Source: Algoriphagus sp. A40
GTDB lineage: Bacteria > Bacteroidota > Bacteroidia > Cytophagales > Cyclobacteriaceae
DNA: 64,000 nt
Assembly: GCF_002002735.1 (NCBI RefSeq)
Contig: NZ_MUNY01000042.1
Span: forward strand, 248,001 to 312,000
Reading direction: 5' to 3'
The notes beneath the pieces are model-generated. The model saw only the letters and a program-made list of their open reading frames with translations, was not told the DNA's origin and made no database searches. Numbering within the stretch: the stretch's first letter is position 1; the number at the start of each line of letters is the position of its first letter. This document shows, piece by piece, positions 1 to 8,667 of this stretch. The position numbers and the translations under genes are program-made.

Positions 1-176
1 ATCGGTGACCATTGGGAAAAACCCATCTTCTCAGGGTTCTCACTGCTCCGCCACTCGAATGTGGTTCCGTAGGCATCCGTGTTCAATCCCAGATGTTGTT
101 GATACCAAGTTTTGGTCGCATTGGGATCTTTTACTTTGAAAAAAATCCCACCAATACCAGTTACACGCTTTTTCAT
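1..176 (-). CDS. VOC (glyoxalase/bleomycin-resistance fold) family protein, 3' end cut by window edge
   Basis: Reading the minus strand from the ATG at 176 gives about 58 residues that open MKKRVTGIGGIFFKVKDP and continue through an ATKTWYQQHLGL stretch to a TFEWRSSE stretch before the window ends. The FFKVKDP...WYQQHLGL pattern is the usual first beta-alpha unit of vicinal-oxygen-chelate proteins. The gene lies 12 nt downstream of kdsB on the same strand, so the two are probably co-transcribed. The family includes metal-dependent lyases, dioxygenases and resistance proteins, and the visible part does not allow a choice. The rest of the gene lies outside the window. Confidence 0.8.
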   Translation of the reverse strand, partial: MKKRVTGIGGIFFKVKDPNATKTWYQQHLGLNTDAYGTTFEWRSSENPEKMGFSQWSP

Positions 177-188
177 GATCGATCGCTT

Positions 189-914
189 TTAGAGTATACT
201 TTTCAAAAAATTCCTTGCACGTTCAAGGTCCTCTTTGGTGTCAATGGCAATAGCGTGATGCTCGGTTTCCACCATTCGGATTCTTACTCCACGCTCGATC
301 AGTCTCAGTTGTTCCAGCATTTCGATCTGCTCCAGGCGACCTTTGGGCCAGGATGTGAATTCCTGCAAAAGTTCTCGTGTGTAAGCATAAACACCGATAT
401 GTTTCCAATAAAAAATATCCTCTGTCCGCTCTCTGTTAAAAGGAATCGGGGATCTGGAAAAGTAGATTGCATTATGCTTTTCATCCAAAACTACCTTAAC
501 TGTGTTGGGATTATAGGCCTCGTCTTCGGATATCCGGCACATCAGGGAGGCCATTTTCACTTTGGGTTTTTCAAAAACAGCAACCAAGTCCTGCAAAGAT
601 TTGGGATCCTGAAAAGGCTCATCTCCCTGAACGTTTACAATCAAATCAGCATCGACCTGTTCCAAAGCTTCGGCGATCCTGTCAGATCCACTTTGATGAA
701 TCTTTTTGCTTAAAAACACATTTCCGCCTAAATCCAAAATCTGTTTCTCGATTTCCTTGTGGTCGGTTACCACCCAAACTTCATCAAATACTCCTGTTGC
801 ATAGGTACTTACATAAGTTCTTTGAATCACCGAAATCCCTCCGAGGTCTTGCACCAATTTTGCCGGTAACCGGGTGGAGGCATATCTGGCAGGAATGAGG
901 GCAGCTTTTTTCAT
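189..914 (-). CDS. kdsB: 3-deoxy-manno-octulosonate cytidylyltransferase (CMP-Kdo synthetase)
   Basis: Transfers CMP from CTP to Kdo, giving CMP-Kdo for the inner core of lipopolysaccharide; a cytoplasmic enzyme. The 241-residue length matches the family. The nucleotide-binding N-terminus IPARYASTRLPAK sits at residues 7-19, SGSDRIAEA at 75-83 and QGDEP at 96-100. Further on come the SRSPIPFNRE and HIGVYAYTRELL segments typical of KdsB. The start is the ATG at 914 directly before the KKAALIPAR strand. It lies 76 nt downstream of the tyrosine autokinase gene on the same strand, so it belongs to an envelope-polysaccharide neighbourhood. No other kds gene is visible here. Confidence 0.97.
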   Translation of the reverse strand: MKKAALIPARYASTRLPAKLVQDLGGISVIQRTYVSTYATGVFDEVWVVTDHKEIEKQILDLGGNVFLSKKIHQSGSDRIAEALEQVDADLIVNVQGDEPFQDPKSLQDLVAVFEKPKVKMASLMCRISEDEAYNPNTVKVVLDEKHNAIYFSRSPIPFNRERTEDIFYWKHIGVYAYTRELLQEFTSWPKGRLEQIEMLEQLRLIERGVRIRMVETEHHAIAIDTKEDLERARNFLKSIL

Positions 915-990
915 ATTTTATCAGGAGGATTTTAAGCAGGCAAAAGGAATGGTTACATTTTATTAATTCAAATCCACTTGGGATACAATT

Positions 991-3453
991 TTATTTTAGC
1001 CTAAAAACTTTTTTTATCGTTCTTTTCAAGTCAAAAGAACTGGCCTTTTTGATTTTCTTTTTCTTTGTTTCTAGATCGTCACCATAGTAATTGTACATAT
1101 ATTTATTGTTTTGGGAATACAGGTAGGTATTACCATAACCATAATTATATCCTTCATAGTGGTATCCAGAATTGATGATCCCATTAAACACACCATAGAC
1201 ATTTTTCACCTGCTTGTTATTAAACAAATCATTGATCATTACAAGGTGGTCTTTGTTCGTGTAGTTTTGTCTTACCACATAGAGATTGATGTCAAACAAA
1301 CGCATCAAATCTATCGTCTCGGAAACCAATCCCATTGGCGGAGTATCGAAAACAATGATATCAAATCGCTCTTCCAGGTAGGTTAAAAATTCTAATAGCC
1401 GGGGAGTCTGCAAGAGCTCCGCAGGATTAGGGGGAATAACTCCTGAAGGCACAAAAAACAGGTTTTCCTGCTGTGTCGGAAAGATTATGGATTCAGAAGT
1501 TGCTTTCCCAATGAGATAAGTGGACAAACCTAATTTATCCGAATGGCCAAAATAAGAGGCAAGTTTAGGTCTTCGTAAGTCTCCGCCAACAACCACAGTT
1601 TTCTTGGATCCCAAAGCCATGGCTGAGGCAAGATTGAGAGACGTAAAAGTTTTCCCTTCACCGGAAACAGAGGAAGTGACCAGAATTTTTTTAGTGCTTT
1701 TGCCAGAAGCCAGATAGGTAATAGCAGACCTTAATGATCTGAAAGATTCTGCAACAGCCGATTTGGGGTGATCCAAAACCACTTTGTTGGTGTCTTTTGT
1801 ACTGTAACCGACCACTCCAAGTTGAGGAATCATGAAGTGCTTCTTCAAATCCCTCTGATCCTTAATGCTATCGTCGAACATATCTCTCAGCACAATAAAC
1901 CCAAATGGCAACAATAAGCCCAAGGCCAAAGCCAAACCATAATTTTGTGTTTTCTTGGGGAAAACCAGGGTTCCTTTCTTGGCCAGATCCAAGATGGCAT
2001 TGTCCGAAACGTTAGCTGCCCGGGCAATTCCTGCTTCTGCGCGTTTCTCCAGAAGATAGGTGAAAAGAGACTCTCTTAGCTTAAACTCCCGGAATATGCT
2101 GGTGTATTTGGATTCGGACTCGGGCAAAGTGGCAAACTCGGCATCATACAGCCGGATTTCATTCAATATTCCAAGCTTTTGCTTTTGGGTATTTTCAATT
2201 AGGTTGACCACATTTTCAAAAAGCGCATCCTGAACTTTTTCCATCTGCACGTCAATCTTGACCACCTCCGGGTGATTTTCATTGACTGTGGCCAGAAGCT
2301 TTCTCCGATCCTGTGAAAGTGTAACCAATGTTTGGATCAGCCCATTCAACAAGGGATCAGGTACACCAATGATGGAGGGAGCAATGACATCTGAGAAATC
2401 CTTGCTTTTACGCTCCATGTAGAGTCGAATCTCTTCGAAATACTGAAGCTGAAAGTCCAGTTCGGCATTCCGTTCATCCAGGGTATTCATTTTACCCAGA
2501 ATGTTGGAAAACTCGGCAGATACATCCAGCAATTTATTATCGACTTTAAACTGCTGAAGTTCACGTTCCTTTTCTTTCAGGGAATCCTCTAAAAACCCCA
2601 ATTGCTCCTCGATGAAGTTGATGGTGTTTTCCTGGATTTTATTTTTCTCCTTAAGATCATATTCGATGTAGGACTGCATCAGGGCATTGATATAATCCCT
2701 TCCTTTTTCTACCACTTTGGTGGTAGTGCTCAGTCTCAAAACAGAGGAATACTCATTTTCCATGGTCACATTTACGGACCTTGCCAGTCTTTCCTCCAAA
2801 ACCGTTGGATTTACCAGCCTGAAGAGAATCAATTCCCCAATTCGGGAAGGGTTTACAAGCAAGACCGTAAATTTGGAACGGGCGGTTTCGATCTCCTCAC
2901 CAAACGTATAGGTTTTGTTGTAGACCGATTCGTCACCTGCAGCCTGTACAGCGTTGAAGTCCATCAATCCCAATTCGGCAGGCATTAATTTGAAGGTCTT
3001 TTCGGAAAGAATTTCAAGTTCAACTGGGGTTTCGGTCACCTGCAAATGATTCCAATCTACATCAATCCTTACTGGTGACCGGTCATAGAGCTCGATGTCT
3101 TTGATGTTGGTTTTGGCGAAGTACTCGACATCAAAATGCAACTTGTCCAAAGCTTCCCGTGCCATGTTTTTCGACCTTAATCTGAGAATGTCATTTTCCA
3201 GATTGATCCCAGCGTTGAAAATATTGGAACGGTCAAGGATCCTGGATTCAGGTGTGCTGCTGTTTTTGATCACCAAGGATCCAGTAACTTCGAATTCATC
3301 CACCGTATAGCGATGGAAAAGAAACGTAGCAGTAACAAAAAGTATAGTAAATAAGATATACCAAGGCCAATACCGAATGTATTTGGCGATCACATACCGG
3401 ATTTCCAGCGCTTTTTCTTCGTTGTCTAATTGACTGAGATCGAGCTTTTCCAT
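991..3453 (-). CDS. Wzc-like polysaccharide co-polymerase with BY-type tyrosine autokinase domain
   Basis: Inner-membrane protein expected to control chain length and export of a capsular or exopolysaccharide together with the Wza-like lipoprotein encoded just upstream. A first membrane segment lies near residues 29-47, followed by a Wzz-type periplasmic domain with long coiled-coil stretches (about 220-450) and a second membrane segment near 500-520. The cytoplasmic kinase has Walker A SVSGEGKT (Lys601), Walker A' VVVGGDLRRP, Walker B IIVFDTPP and a Tyr-rich tail (YHYEGYNYGYGNTYLY and following) where autophosphorylation is expected. In Walker A' the first Asp of the usual DxDxR is Gly. I chose ATG 3453; a GTG lies one codon earlier. 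The gap to the upstream stop is only a few nucleotides. Confidence 0.95.
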   Translation of the reverse strand: MEKLDLSQLDNEEKALEIRYVIAKYIRYWPWYILFTILFVTATFLFHRYTVDEFEVTGSLVIKNSSTPESRILDRSNIFNAGINLENDILRLRSKNMAREALDKLHFDVEYFAKTNIKDIELYDRSPVRIDVDWNHLQVTETPVELEILSEKTFKLMPAELGLMDFNAVQAAGDESVYNKTYTFGEEIETARSKFTVLLVNPSRIGELILFRLVNPTVLEERLARSVNVTMENEYSSVLRLSTTTKVVEKGRDYINALMQSYIEYDLKEKNKIQENTINFIEEQLGFLEDSLKEKERELQQFKVDNKLLDVSAEFSNILGKMNTLDERNAELDFQLQYFEEIRLYMERKSKDFSDVIAPSIIGVPDPLLNGLIQTLVTLSQDRRKLLATVNENHPEVVKIDVQMEKVQDALFENVVNLIENTQKQKLGILNEIRLYDAEFATLPESESKYTSIFREFKLRESLFTYLLEKRAEAGIARAANVSDNAILDLAKKGTLVFPKKTQNYGLALALGLLLPFGFIVLRDMFDDSIKDQRDLKKHFMIPQLGVVGYSTKDTNKVVLDHPKSAVAESFRSLRSAITYLASGKSTKKILVTSSVSGEGKTFTSLNLASAMALGSKKTVVVGGDLRRPKLASYFGHSDKLGLSTYLIGKATSESIIFPTQQENLFFVPSGVIPPNPAELLQTPRLLEFLTYLEERFDIIVFDTPPMGLVSETIDLMRLFDINLYVVRQNYTNKDHLVMINDLFNNKQVKNVYGVFNGIINSGYHYEGYNYGYGNTYLYSQNNKYMYNYYGDDLETKKKKIKKASSFDLKRTIKKVFRLK

Positions 3454-3456
3454 CAC

Positions 3457-4275
3457 TTATAATTCCCCACTTACCAAATTTACAATTAAAAGTATTGATG
3501 CCAGCAATCCAGCAAAAAGCGCCAAAGATGCTGTTAAATTATCTGCGGTTCCGATTTGCCGGATTTTCATCGGTTCCAGATACAAGATATCATTGGGTTG
3601 GATAAAATACCAAGGGCTGCCCAGAATGGCACGGTCATTTAGGTTGATTTGGTGGATTTTTGTCCCTTCTCCATACTGCCTGATCAGGAAAAGTTTATTC
3701 TTTTTTGCCAAAAGGGAGGTTTCTCCCGAATTGGCAAGGGCATCAAAGATCGTCGCCCGGTTTTTATAAATAATTTGTACCCCAACTGAATTGAACTCTC
3801 CCAAGGTAGTATACCGGATACCTGCAATTCTCAATCGGACAAAAACATCCTCCTTAAAAAAGACATTGATTTTTTCCTGTACCAGACCTTTTGCCTGCTC
3901 TTCCGTCAAACCTGAAATCTTGATTTTACCCAATTTTGGAACTTCAACCATTCCATCTTGGTCAATCGAAAATCCATTCATGTACATGGGATCACTGCCT
4001 TGGCCTCCCCCTCCTCCAGCTCCGATTCCCTGAGATTGAGTAGATCTCTGGAAGGTAAATCCCTCCACCAATTCAGGCTCTGCGCTGGCAAAATCTATCT
4101 GTACGATGTCAAAAGGCTGCAAAATGTACTTGTATTCGACTTCTGCAAACGGGATAAACTCATCCAGATCGATGGCTGTACTGTCTGAAAGGTTTTGCAA
4201 ATAGGTGATCCGTTTATTGCTGATGCAGGAAGTTGCCAACAGAACTAAACCGGCAAAAAAGAAAATATGCTTCAT
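3457..4275 (-). CDS. Wza-like polysaccharide export lipoprotein (Poly_export/SLBB)
   Basis: Outer-membrane polysaccharide export protein of 272 residues. It has a lipoprotein signal with lipobox LATSC (Cys17), a Poly_export region around residues 48-135 (beginning YKYILQPFDIVQIDFAS) interrupted by a Gly-rich loop GAGGGGGQG, and an SLBB-like region after residue 145 (VFVRLRIAGIRYTTLGEF). A hydrophobic C-terminal helix (LTASLALFAGLLASILLIV) is characteristic of Bacteroidota versions. It is the first gene of the operon with the autokinase, and the two products are expected to form one trans-envelope export complex. The remaining glycosyltransferase and polymerase genes are not in this window. 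A candidate promoter lies at 4300-4307. Confidence 0.94.
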   Translation of the reverse strand: MKHIFFFAGLVLLATSCISNKRITYLQNLSDSTAIDLDEFIPFAEVEYKYILQPFDIVQIDFASAEPELVEGFTFQRSTQSQGIGAGGGGGQGSDPMYMNGFSIDQDGMVEVPKLGKIKISGLTEEQAKGLVQEKINVFFKEDVFVRLRIAGIRYTTLGEFNSVGVQIIYKNRATIFDALANSGETSLLAKKNKLFLIRQYGEGTKIHQINLNDRAILGSPWYFIQPNDILYLEPMKIRQIGTADNLTASLALFAGLLASILLIVNLVSGEL

Positions 4276-4299
4276 TCAGGATAATTTGAACTCTTGGAT

Positions 4300-4307
4300 C
4301 AAATATA
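4300..4307 (-). promoter_or_regulatory. Candidate -7 box for the polysaccharide export operon
   Basis: On the minus strand the sequence is TATATTTG, an exact match to the Bacteroidota -7 consensus TAnnTTTG, 25 nt before the ATG of the export lipoprotein. A T-rich TGTTTT about 18 nt further upstream could serve as the -33 element. The call rests on consensus match and position only. The rest of the 288-bp divergent spacer (4276-4563) is AT-rich with nothing else I can identify. Confidence 0.45.
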
Positions 4308-4563
4308 TAGAAATATCGGGATTGGAAAACAGGGAATTCTTAAAGATCAAGTTGTAAATTTTAGGGCTATACTTCCTGCTCACAGAGTTCCGGACTATTT
4401 TGGCAATGCCCATCTTCTCTTGATTTCAATGAAAAAAAATGATGATTTGAAATCCTTTTCTCTCGATTGATTTCTTCTGGAAAAGTCAATGAAGGAAAAA
4501 CTTTCCCATAAATCCAGAAAATAGATTTTTCTCAAGCCGATATTTTCCCTTTAAATTCAGCCT

Positions 4564-5499
4564 ATGATAATTCGCAAAAGCAATGAAAGTGATATCCCTC
4601 AAATCATTGAGCTGCTGAAAGTCTCTTTGGGAGAAAACCTGATTCCCAAGTCCGAAAAACTTTGGCAATGGAAACATGAGGCCAATCCTTTCGGGAAATC
4701 TCCGATCCTACTTGCAGAGGAAAAAGGAACGCTTGTAGGTGTAAGAGCATTTTTGCGATGGGATTTTTCAGAAAACGGGAAAATAATCAAAGCTTGTAGA
4801 GCTGTGGATACGGCCACTCATCCCGATCACCAGGGAAAGGGAATTTTTCAAAAACTGACTCTTTCCCTAATTGAGGAAATCAAAAACCAAGGCATTAATC
4901 TGATCTACAATACACCCAACAGCAAAAGTACGCCCGGTTACCTTAAGATGGGCTGGGAAAAATGGGGGAAACTACCGCTCAAACTCAACTTTCACCTAGC
5001 GACCTCCGGCAAAATGATTCCGGTACTTTCCGATTGGAGCAGGGTGGAAAACTTGATCGAACGAATTGAATCATACAGTCAACAAAACATTGGAATTTCA
5101 ACCAGGATTCTTCCAGGTTACCTTCTTTGGAGGTTTCGGGACAATCCTCTTTTCCAATACCAATTCCTAAGCGATGGAGAAAGTTACCTCCTGATCTATC
5201 GAACCAAAGAAGGGAAAATGGGAAGAGAGTTCCGTATTTGTGATCTTTTCACAACAGGTCAGCTTACCGACAATCAGACAAACGAGCTTAAAAATTCCCT
5301 GAATCAGCGGATCAAAAGCTCAGGAGCAAGATTTTCATCTTTTTCAGGCCTTATTTACCCCAATCAGAAAGTCCTCGAAATGGGAATGCTGCCAGTTTTG
5401 AATATCGGTCCATTGGTGACTTTGAGAAAGTTACACGACAAATTCATCCCTATGAACCAATCTTGGAACTGGAGTTTGGGAGATTTGGAGGTGTTTTAA
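4564..5499 (+). CDS. GNAT-family N-acetyltransferase
   Basis: Predicted cytoplasmic acyl-CoA-dependent acyltransferase of 311 residues, substrate unknown. The GNAT fold occupies the first half: MIIRKSNESDIPQIIELL is the usual beta1-alpha1, and the acetyl-CoA loop is seen in THPDHQGKGIFQKL (residues 85-98), followed by the NTPNSKSTPGYLKMGW segment common to this subgroup. The C-terminal 150 residues form a second, less conserved region that I cannot assign. It stands alone, divergent from the polysaccharide export operon and convergent with the propeller gene at 5640. Such proteins often lie beside surface-polysaccharide genes, so modification of a sugar or peptide precursor is possible but only a guess. 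Confidence 0.88.
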   Translation: MIIRKSNESDIPQIIELLKVSLGENLIPKSEKLWQWKHEANPFGKSPILLAEEKGTLVGVRAFLRWDFSENGKIIKACRAVDTATHPDHQGKGIFQKLTLSLIEEIKNQGINLIYNTPNSKSTPGYLKMGWEKWGKLPLKLNFHLATSGKMIPVLSDWSRVENLIERIESYSQQNIGISTRILPGYLLWRFRDNPLFQYQFLSDGESYLLIYRTKEGKMGREFRICDLFTTGQLTDNQTNELKNSLNQRIKSSGARFSSFSGLIYPNQKVLEMGMLPVLNIGPLVTLRKLHDKFIPMNQSWNWSLGDLEVF

Positions 5500-5581
5500 G
5501 GTTTTCTCTTTAGAGATTTAAAAATCAAAATTCGGCGGGTTTTCATCAAAATACAGAAATCATATATCTCTTAATTCCGCC

Positions 5582-5619
5582 AAAAAAGGAAAACGCGCAC
5601 CATCAGCGCGCGTCTTTCC
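5582..5619 (-). terminator. Rho-independent terminator closing the 5640-20832 locus
   Basis: On the minus strand a stem GGAAAGACGCGC / GCGCGTTTTCC (one bulged base, 9-nt loop) is followed directly by TTTTTT. It lies 21 nt past the stop codon of the secreted propeller gene and so ends the long minus-strand locus. Confidence 0.75.
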
Positions 5620-5639
5620 ACACAGGTAAAGCTTGCCAG

Positions 5640-7598
5640 CTAGGGCCTGTAAGACCACAATTCAGTTCCTCTTTTGAAAAAGAGCCTACCATCCTGACCC
5701 ATGACGAGTAAAGCTGCGTCCTTAGTCAGTTGAGTGATTTCAAGTGTCTTCGGATCAAGCTTAAACAGCTTCTCCCAGTCTGTCCCGTAGATATTTCCAT
5801 CCGGATGGAGAACCAAAAATGCGCTTCTCCAGATATGACTTTTGAACGGAGGGAAATCATAAAGCTTTTTGGTCGAAACTACTTTCCGCTTAGCTGAATC
5901 AAAGATAAAGAGCGTACCATCTCCCATTCCCCAAAAATTCCCGTCAGGACCTTTGATAATTCCGGTCAAGGCAGAAGCGCCGGGCACAGGAACTGTATCA
6001 AACAACTTCTCTCCTGTGGCAGGATCCCAACCAAACAAAATCGCTTCCTTGGTTTCCGGGGCTTTGCCCAAACCTCCGGAAATGGTGGTCCCTCCCAACA
6101 CATAGGAACCCGTATAGGCCACAGAAGAAATGGACTGCTTGGCAATCGGACTGTCGAAAAACTTTAGCTCCTCCTTTGCCAAATCATAAGTTGCCATTGC
6201 ACCACCGAGTTTGCCGTACTCCGGGATCATCCCGAAGACTACCTGCTTACGATCAGGAATACTGACTTGCGCAAATGCCCGGCTTTGCCCCTCTTTTTGG
6301 CCGAGAAACTTGGGGTTGCCTTCCTTGGGTTTCCATTCAGATTTCATGTCATAGACATAGAATTTCCCTTTGGGATAAATCCCGAAAAAGAGCTGATCGC
6401 CCTGCACTGTCATTGCCTCGGTTTGGTCCAAGCCAGGCAAAAAGGTGTGCGTTCCTGTCTTGGGATCGAAGGTTGCATTTCCTCCAGCCAGATAACCACC
6501 AGACCAGATCTTGCCGTCCGGTGCAGTCAGCAGGGAATGGATCGGAATCGGTTGACCGGGGATTTGCAGTTTGGTCTTCTCCAAAGAATTGTCAGCCGGA
6601 TTGAAGGTGAAGAGATTGGCTCCGGAAGTCAGGAACATGACTTTTCCATCTTCCGTGATTTTGAAGGTGTTGGCAGTGCCGACCTCTTGGCCCAGAACTT
6701 CTGCCGTGGACACATTTTTGGCAGGATCAAAACGCTTCAATTCTGACTTGGAGGTGAAATACACGGCCTTTCCCGCGGATTCTCCGGCGATGGCCCGCAT
6801 GTCCATGCCTTCGATCTCCTGTTCAAATTCTCGGGTTTTCAGGTTGTACACCAGCGTAATGCTTCCGTTGGTGATCAGGGCAAAAAGCCGGTCATTTCCA
6901 TCCACTCCCGGAACGATTTCCAGCCCGTACACAAACTCAAAGTCCTTGAATTTTTCTGGAAGCAATTCCTTTTTTTCTCCGGTTTTCGGATTGATTTCTA
7001 TCAGATGGGCTTTAGATCCCACACCGGCATAGAGAATTCCTGTTTTGGGATAAAAAGCAAGGCTGCGGACGTAATTTTCATTTTCTACCAAAGCTCCTTT
7101 GCCAACATCCGAAAAACCGTCTTCCGGATGATACCTAAAAACCCGGCAACCCGGATAGGTGGTGCCAAAGACTTCCCCGTTTTCCCCGGGTGTCAAACTC
7201 CAGAGGTAGGTTTCACCCTCAAGGACCACACCCAGATCGGTAACCTCTTTGGTACCGGGAATGTGAGAAAACAGGCTTCCATTGGCGCCGGGAGCATACA
7301 AGGTTCCGTCTGAGGATTGCGCCAAATCCCAGGCTCCATCTGCCTTGGGAAGGGCCTGATCCATGATCAGTTCCTTGGTTTTTACATCATATCCAAGCAA
7401 ATGGGCAGGTTCGCCCCGCACCACAGTGTAGACCAGATCATTTCCGTTCTTGTCTTTTGCAAAAACACTTCCCTGAATCATGGAAGCGAAAAGCTGGGGA
7501 CCGTGGTTGGTAAACCGGGTGGTGTCAACTTGGGCAAAACCCAAGGTTGAAAAAGAAGTCAGTAACACCCATAATACCAGCGATTTAAATAAGTTCAT
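5640..7598 (-). CDS. Secreted multi-blade beta-propeller protein, function unknown
   Basis: About 652 residues with a cleavable signal peptide (MNLFKSLVLWVLLTSFSTLGFAQ) and then repeated propeller blades. Recurrent units such as LLGYDVKTKEL, LYAPGANGSLFSHIPGTKE, VFRYHPEDGF and LIEINPKTGEKKEL have the aromatic-x-aspartate-P-x-T-G turn found in PQQ/Kelch-like propellers. No catalytic motif is recognisable. I chose ATG 7598 because the signal peptide begins there; an upstream ATG at 7616 adds six residues and overlaps the aldolase gene. It is the last gene of the locus, behind the DapA-family gene. A periplasmic or surface role in binding or cleaving the glycan taken up by the SusCD pair is plausible but unproven. 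Confidence 0.85.
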   Translation of the reverse strand: MNLFKSLVLWVLLTSFSTLGFAQVDTTRFTNHGPQLFASMIQGSVFAKDKNGNDLVYTVVRGEPAHLLGYDVKTKELIMDQALPKADGAWDLAQSSDGTLYAPGANGSLFSHIPGTKEVTDLGVVLEGETYLWSLTPGENGEVFGTTYPGCRVFRYHPEDGFSDVGKGALVENENYVRSLAFYPKTGILYAGVGSKAHLIEINPKTGEKKELLPEKFKDFEFVYGLEIVPGVDGNDRLFALITNGSITLVYNLKTREFEQEIEGMDMRAIAGESAGKAVYFTSKSELKRFDPAKNVSTAEVLGQEVGTANTFKITEDGKVMFLTSGANLFTFNPADNSLEKTKLQIPGQPIPIHSLLTAPDGKIWSGGYLAGGNATFDPKTGTHTFLPGLDQTEAMTVQGDQLFFGIYPKGKFYVYDMKSEWKPKEGNPKFLGQKEGQSRAFAQVSIPDRKQVVFGMIPEYGKLGGAMATYDLAKEELKFFDSPIAKQSISSVAYTGSYVLGGTTISGGLGKAPETKEAILFGWDPATGEKLFDTVPVPGASALTGIIKGPDGNFWGMGDGTLFIFDSAKRKVVSTKKLYDFPPFKSHIWRSAFLVLHPDGNIYGTDWEKLFKLDPKTLEITQLTKDAALLVMGQDGRLFFKRGTELWSYRP

Positions 7599-7602
7599 GT
7601 GA

Positions 7603-8667
7603 TTAGATTTTGTCATTTTTCAAAAATTCAGAAACAAAGGCATCGTCATTCAGATGCGGATAGGCCTGATGCACTCGGTCGATTTCTTCCACCTGTCCTT
7701 CGGACAAAACTTCTTTTGGATTGAGGCACCAGATCCCGTCCAGCAAGCCCTGACTTCTGAGCATCTCATGCATTCCAGGAATACATCCATGAAAATGATG
7801 AGCGGGGTCAAACATGGCGGCGTTAACGTCGGTCACTTCCACTCCTTTGGTCAAAAGTCTGGACCAATCTTCCGCGGAGCCGCCGCTTTTGCAGGCTTTG
7901 ATTTCGGCCAAAAGCTCCACCGCCTTTTGGGTATAGACTGCCCAGTGTCCCAATAAGCCTCCGACAAACTCTTTTTCGAAGATTTTCCCATCCACTTCAA
8001 AACGGTAAGTGGTCAGCAGATCCGCCACGATGTTATCGTCGTTGCCGGTGTACATGGCAATCTCGTTGCGACGGCTACTTTGGGCGACTGCCCGCATCAC
8101 GTCAAGGGTTTGGTAGCGGTTGAAGGAGGCACATTTGATGGCCTCGACATTTTCTATTTCAGCAAATTCTTTCCAGAAATCGTAGCTAAAAATCCTACCG
8201 CCAACCGAGGGTTGCAGGTAAAATCCAAAGACCGGAATGATCGCTGCCACTGCTCTGACCCGCTGGAGAATTTCCGCCTCAGTCCATGCTTGCAATCCGC
8301 CCATGCTCAGTAAGCCCATGTCATAACCATAGTCCACGGCTAATTGAGCCTCAGCTTTTGCTTGTAAAGTTGGACCACAGATTCCTGCGACTTTGAGAAA
8401 AGGTTTGTCAAGTTTTACCGCTACAATTTCTTCAGCGGCCCATTTCAGAACCGTTTCATACAGGTTGATCTGCGGGTCCCGGATTTCAAACTGGGTGGAA
8501 TGGACACCAATGGCGATCCCACCTGCCCCACTCGCCATGTAGTAGCGACTGAGTTGTCTTTGCTTCGCTTCATCGATGCTCCGATCAGCCTTCAGGGCCA
8601 AAGGATGTGCAGGAATGACTGTCCCCTGAAGCAAATGCTGTTTCAATTCTTTACTGAGCTTGTTCAT
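7603..8667 (-). CDS. DapA-superfamily aldolase/lyase (dihydrodipicolinate synthase family protein)
   Basis: TIM-barrel class I aldolase relative of about 354 residues, longer than DapA or NanA (near 290-310). The N-terminus has VIPAHPLAL, where DapA has a TP(F/L) motif. GFYLQPSVGGR supplies the expected tyrosine, and AIKCASFNRY the Schiff-base lysine. The substrate is not DapA's by context: the gene lies in a SusCD locus, so a 2-keto-3-deoxy sugar acid or similar is more likely. The start is ATG 8667, whose A is shared with the stop of the upstream SDR gene (TGATG), pointing to translational coupling; a longer open frame to 8736 would overlap that gene and adds a non-conserved leader. Confidence 0.85.
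   Translation of the reverse strand: MNKLSKELKQHLLQGTVIPAHPLALKADRSIDEAKQRQLSRYYMASGAGGIAIGVHSTQFEIRDPQINLYETVLKWAAEEIVAVKLDKPFLKVAGICGPTLQAKAEAQLAVDYGYDMGLLSMGGLQAWTEAEILQRVRAVAAIIPVFGFYLQPSVGGRIFSYDFWKEFAEIENVEAIKCASFNRYQTLDVMRAVAQSSRRNEIAMYTGNDDNIVADLLTTYRFEVDGKIFEKEFVGGLLGHWAVYTQKAVELLAEIKACKSGGSAEDWSRLLTKGVEVTDVNAAMFDPAHHFHGCIPGMHEMLRSQGLLDGIWCLNPKEVLSEGQVEEIDRVHQAYPHLNDDAFVSEFLKNDKI

Noticed and set aside
12..713. Long plus-strand open frame
   Set aside because: It lies antisense to kdsB and the VOC gene, both with clear motifs; its translation has no domain signature.
6267..6746. Plus-strand open frames opposite the secreted propeller
   Set aside because: Shadows of a high-identity repeat protein in the other strand; no promoter or motif.
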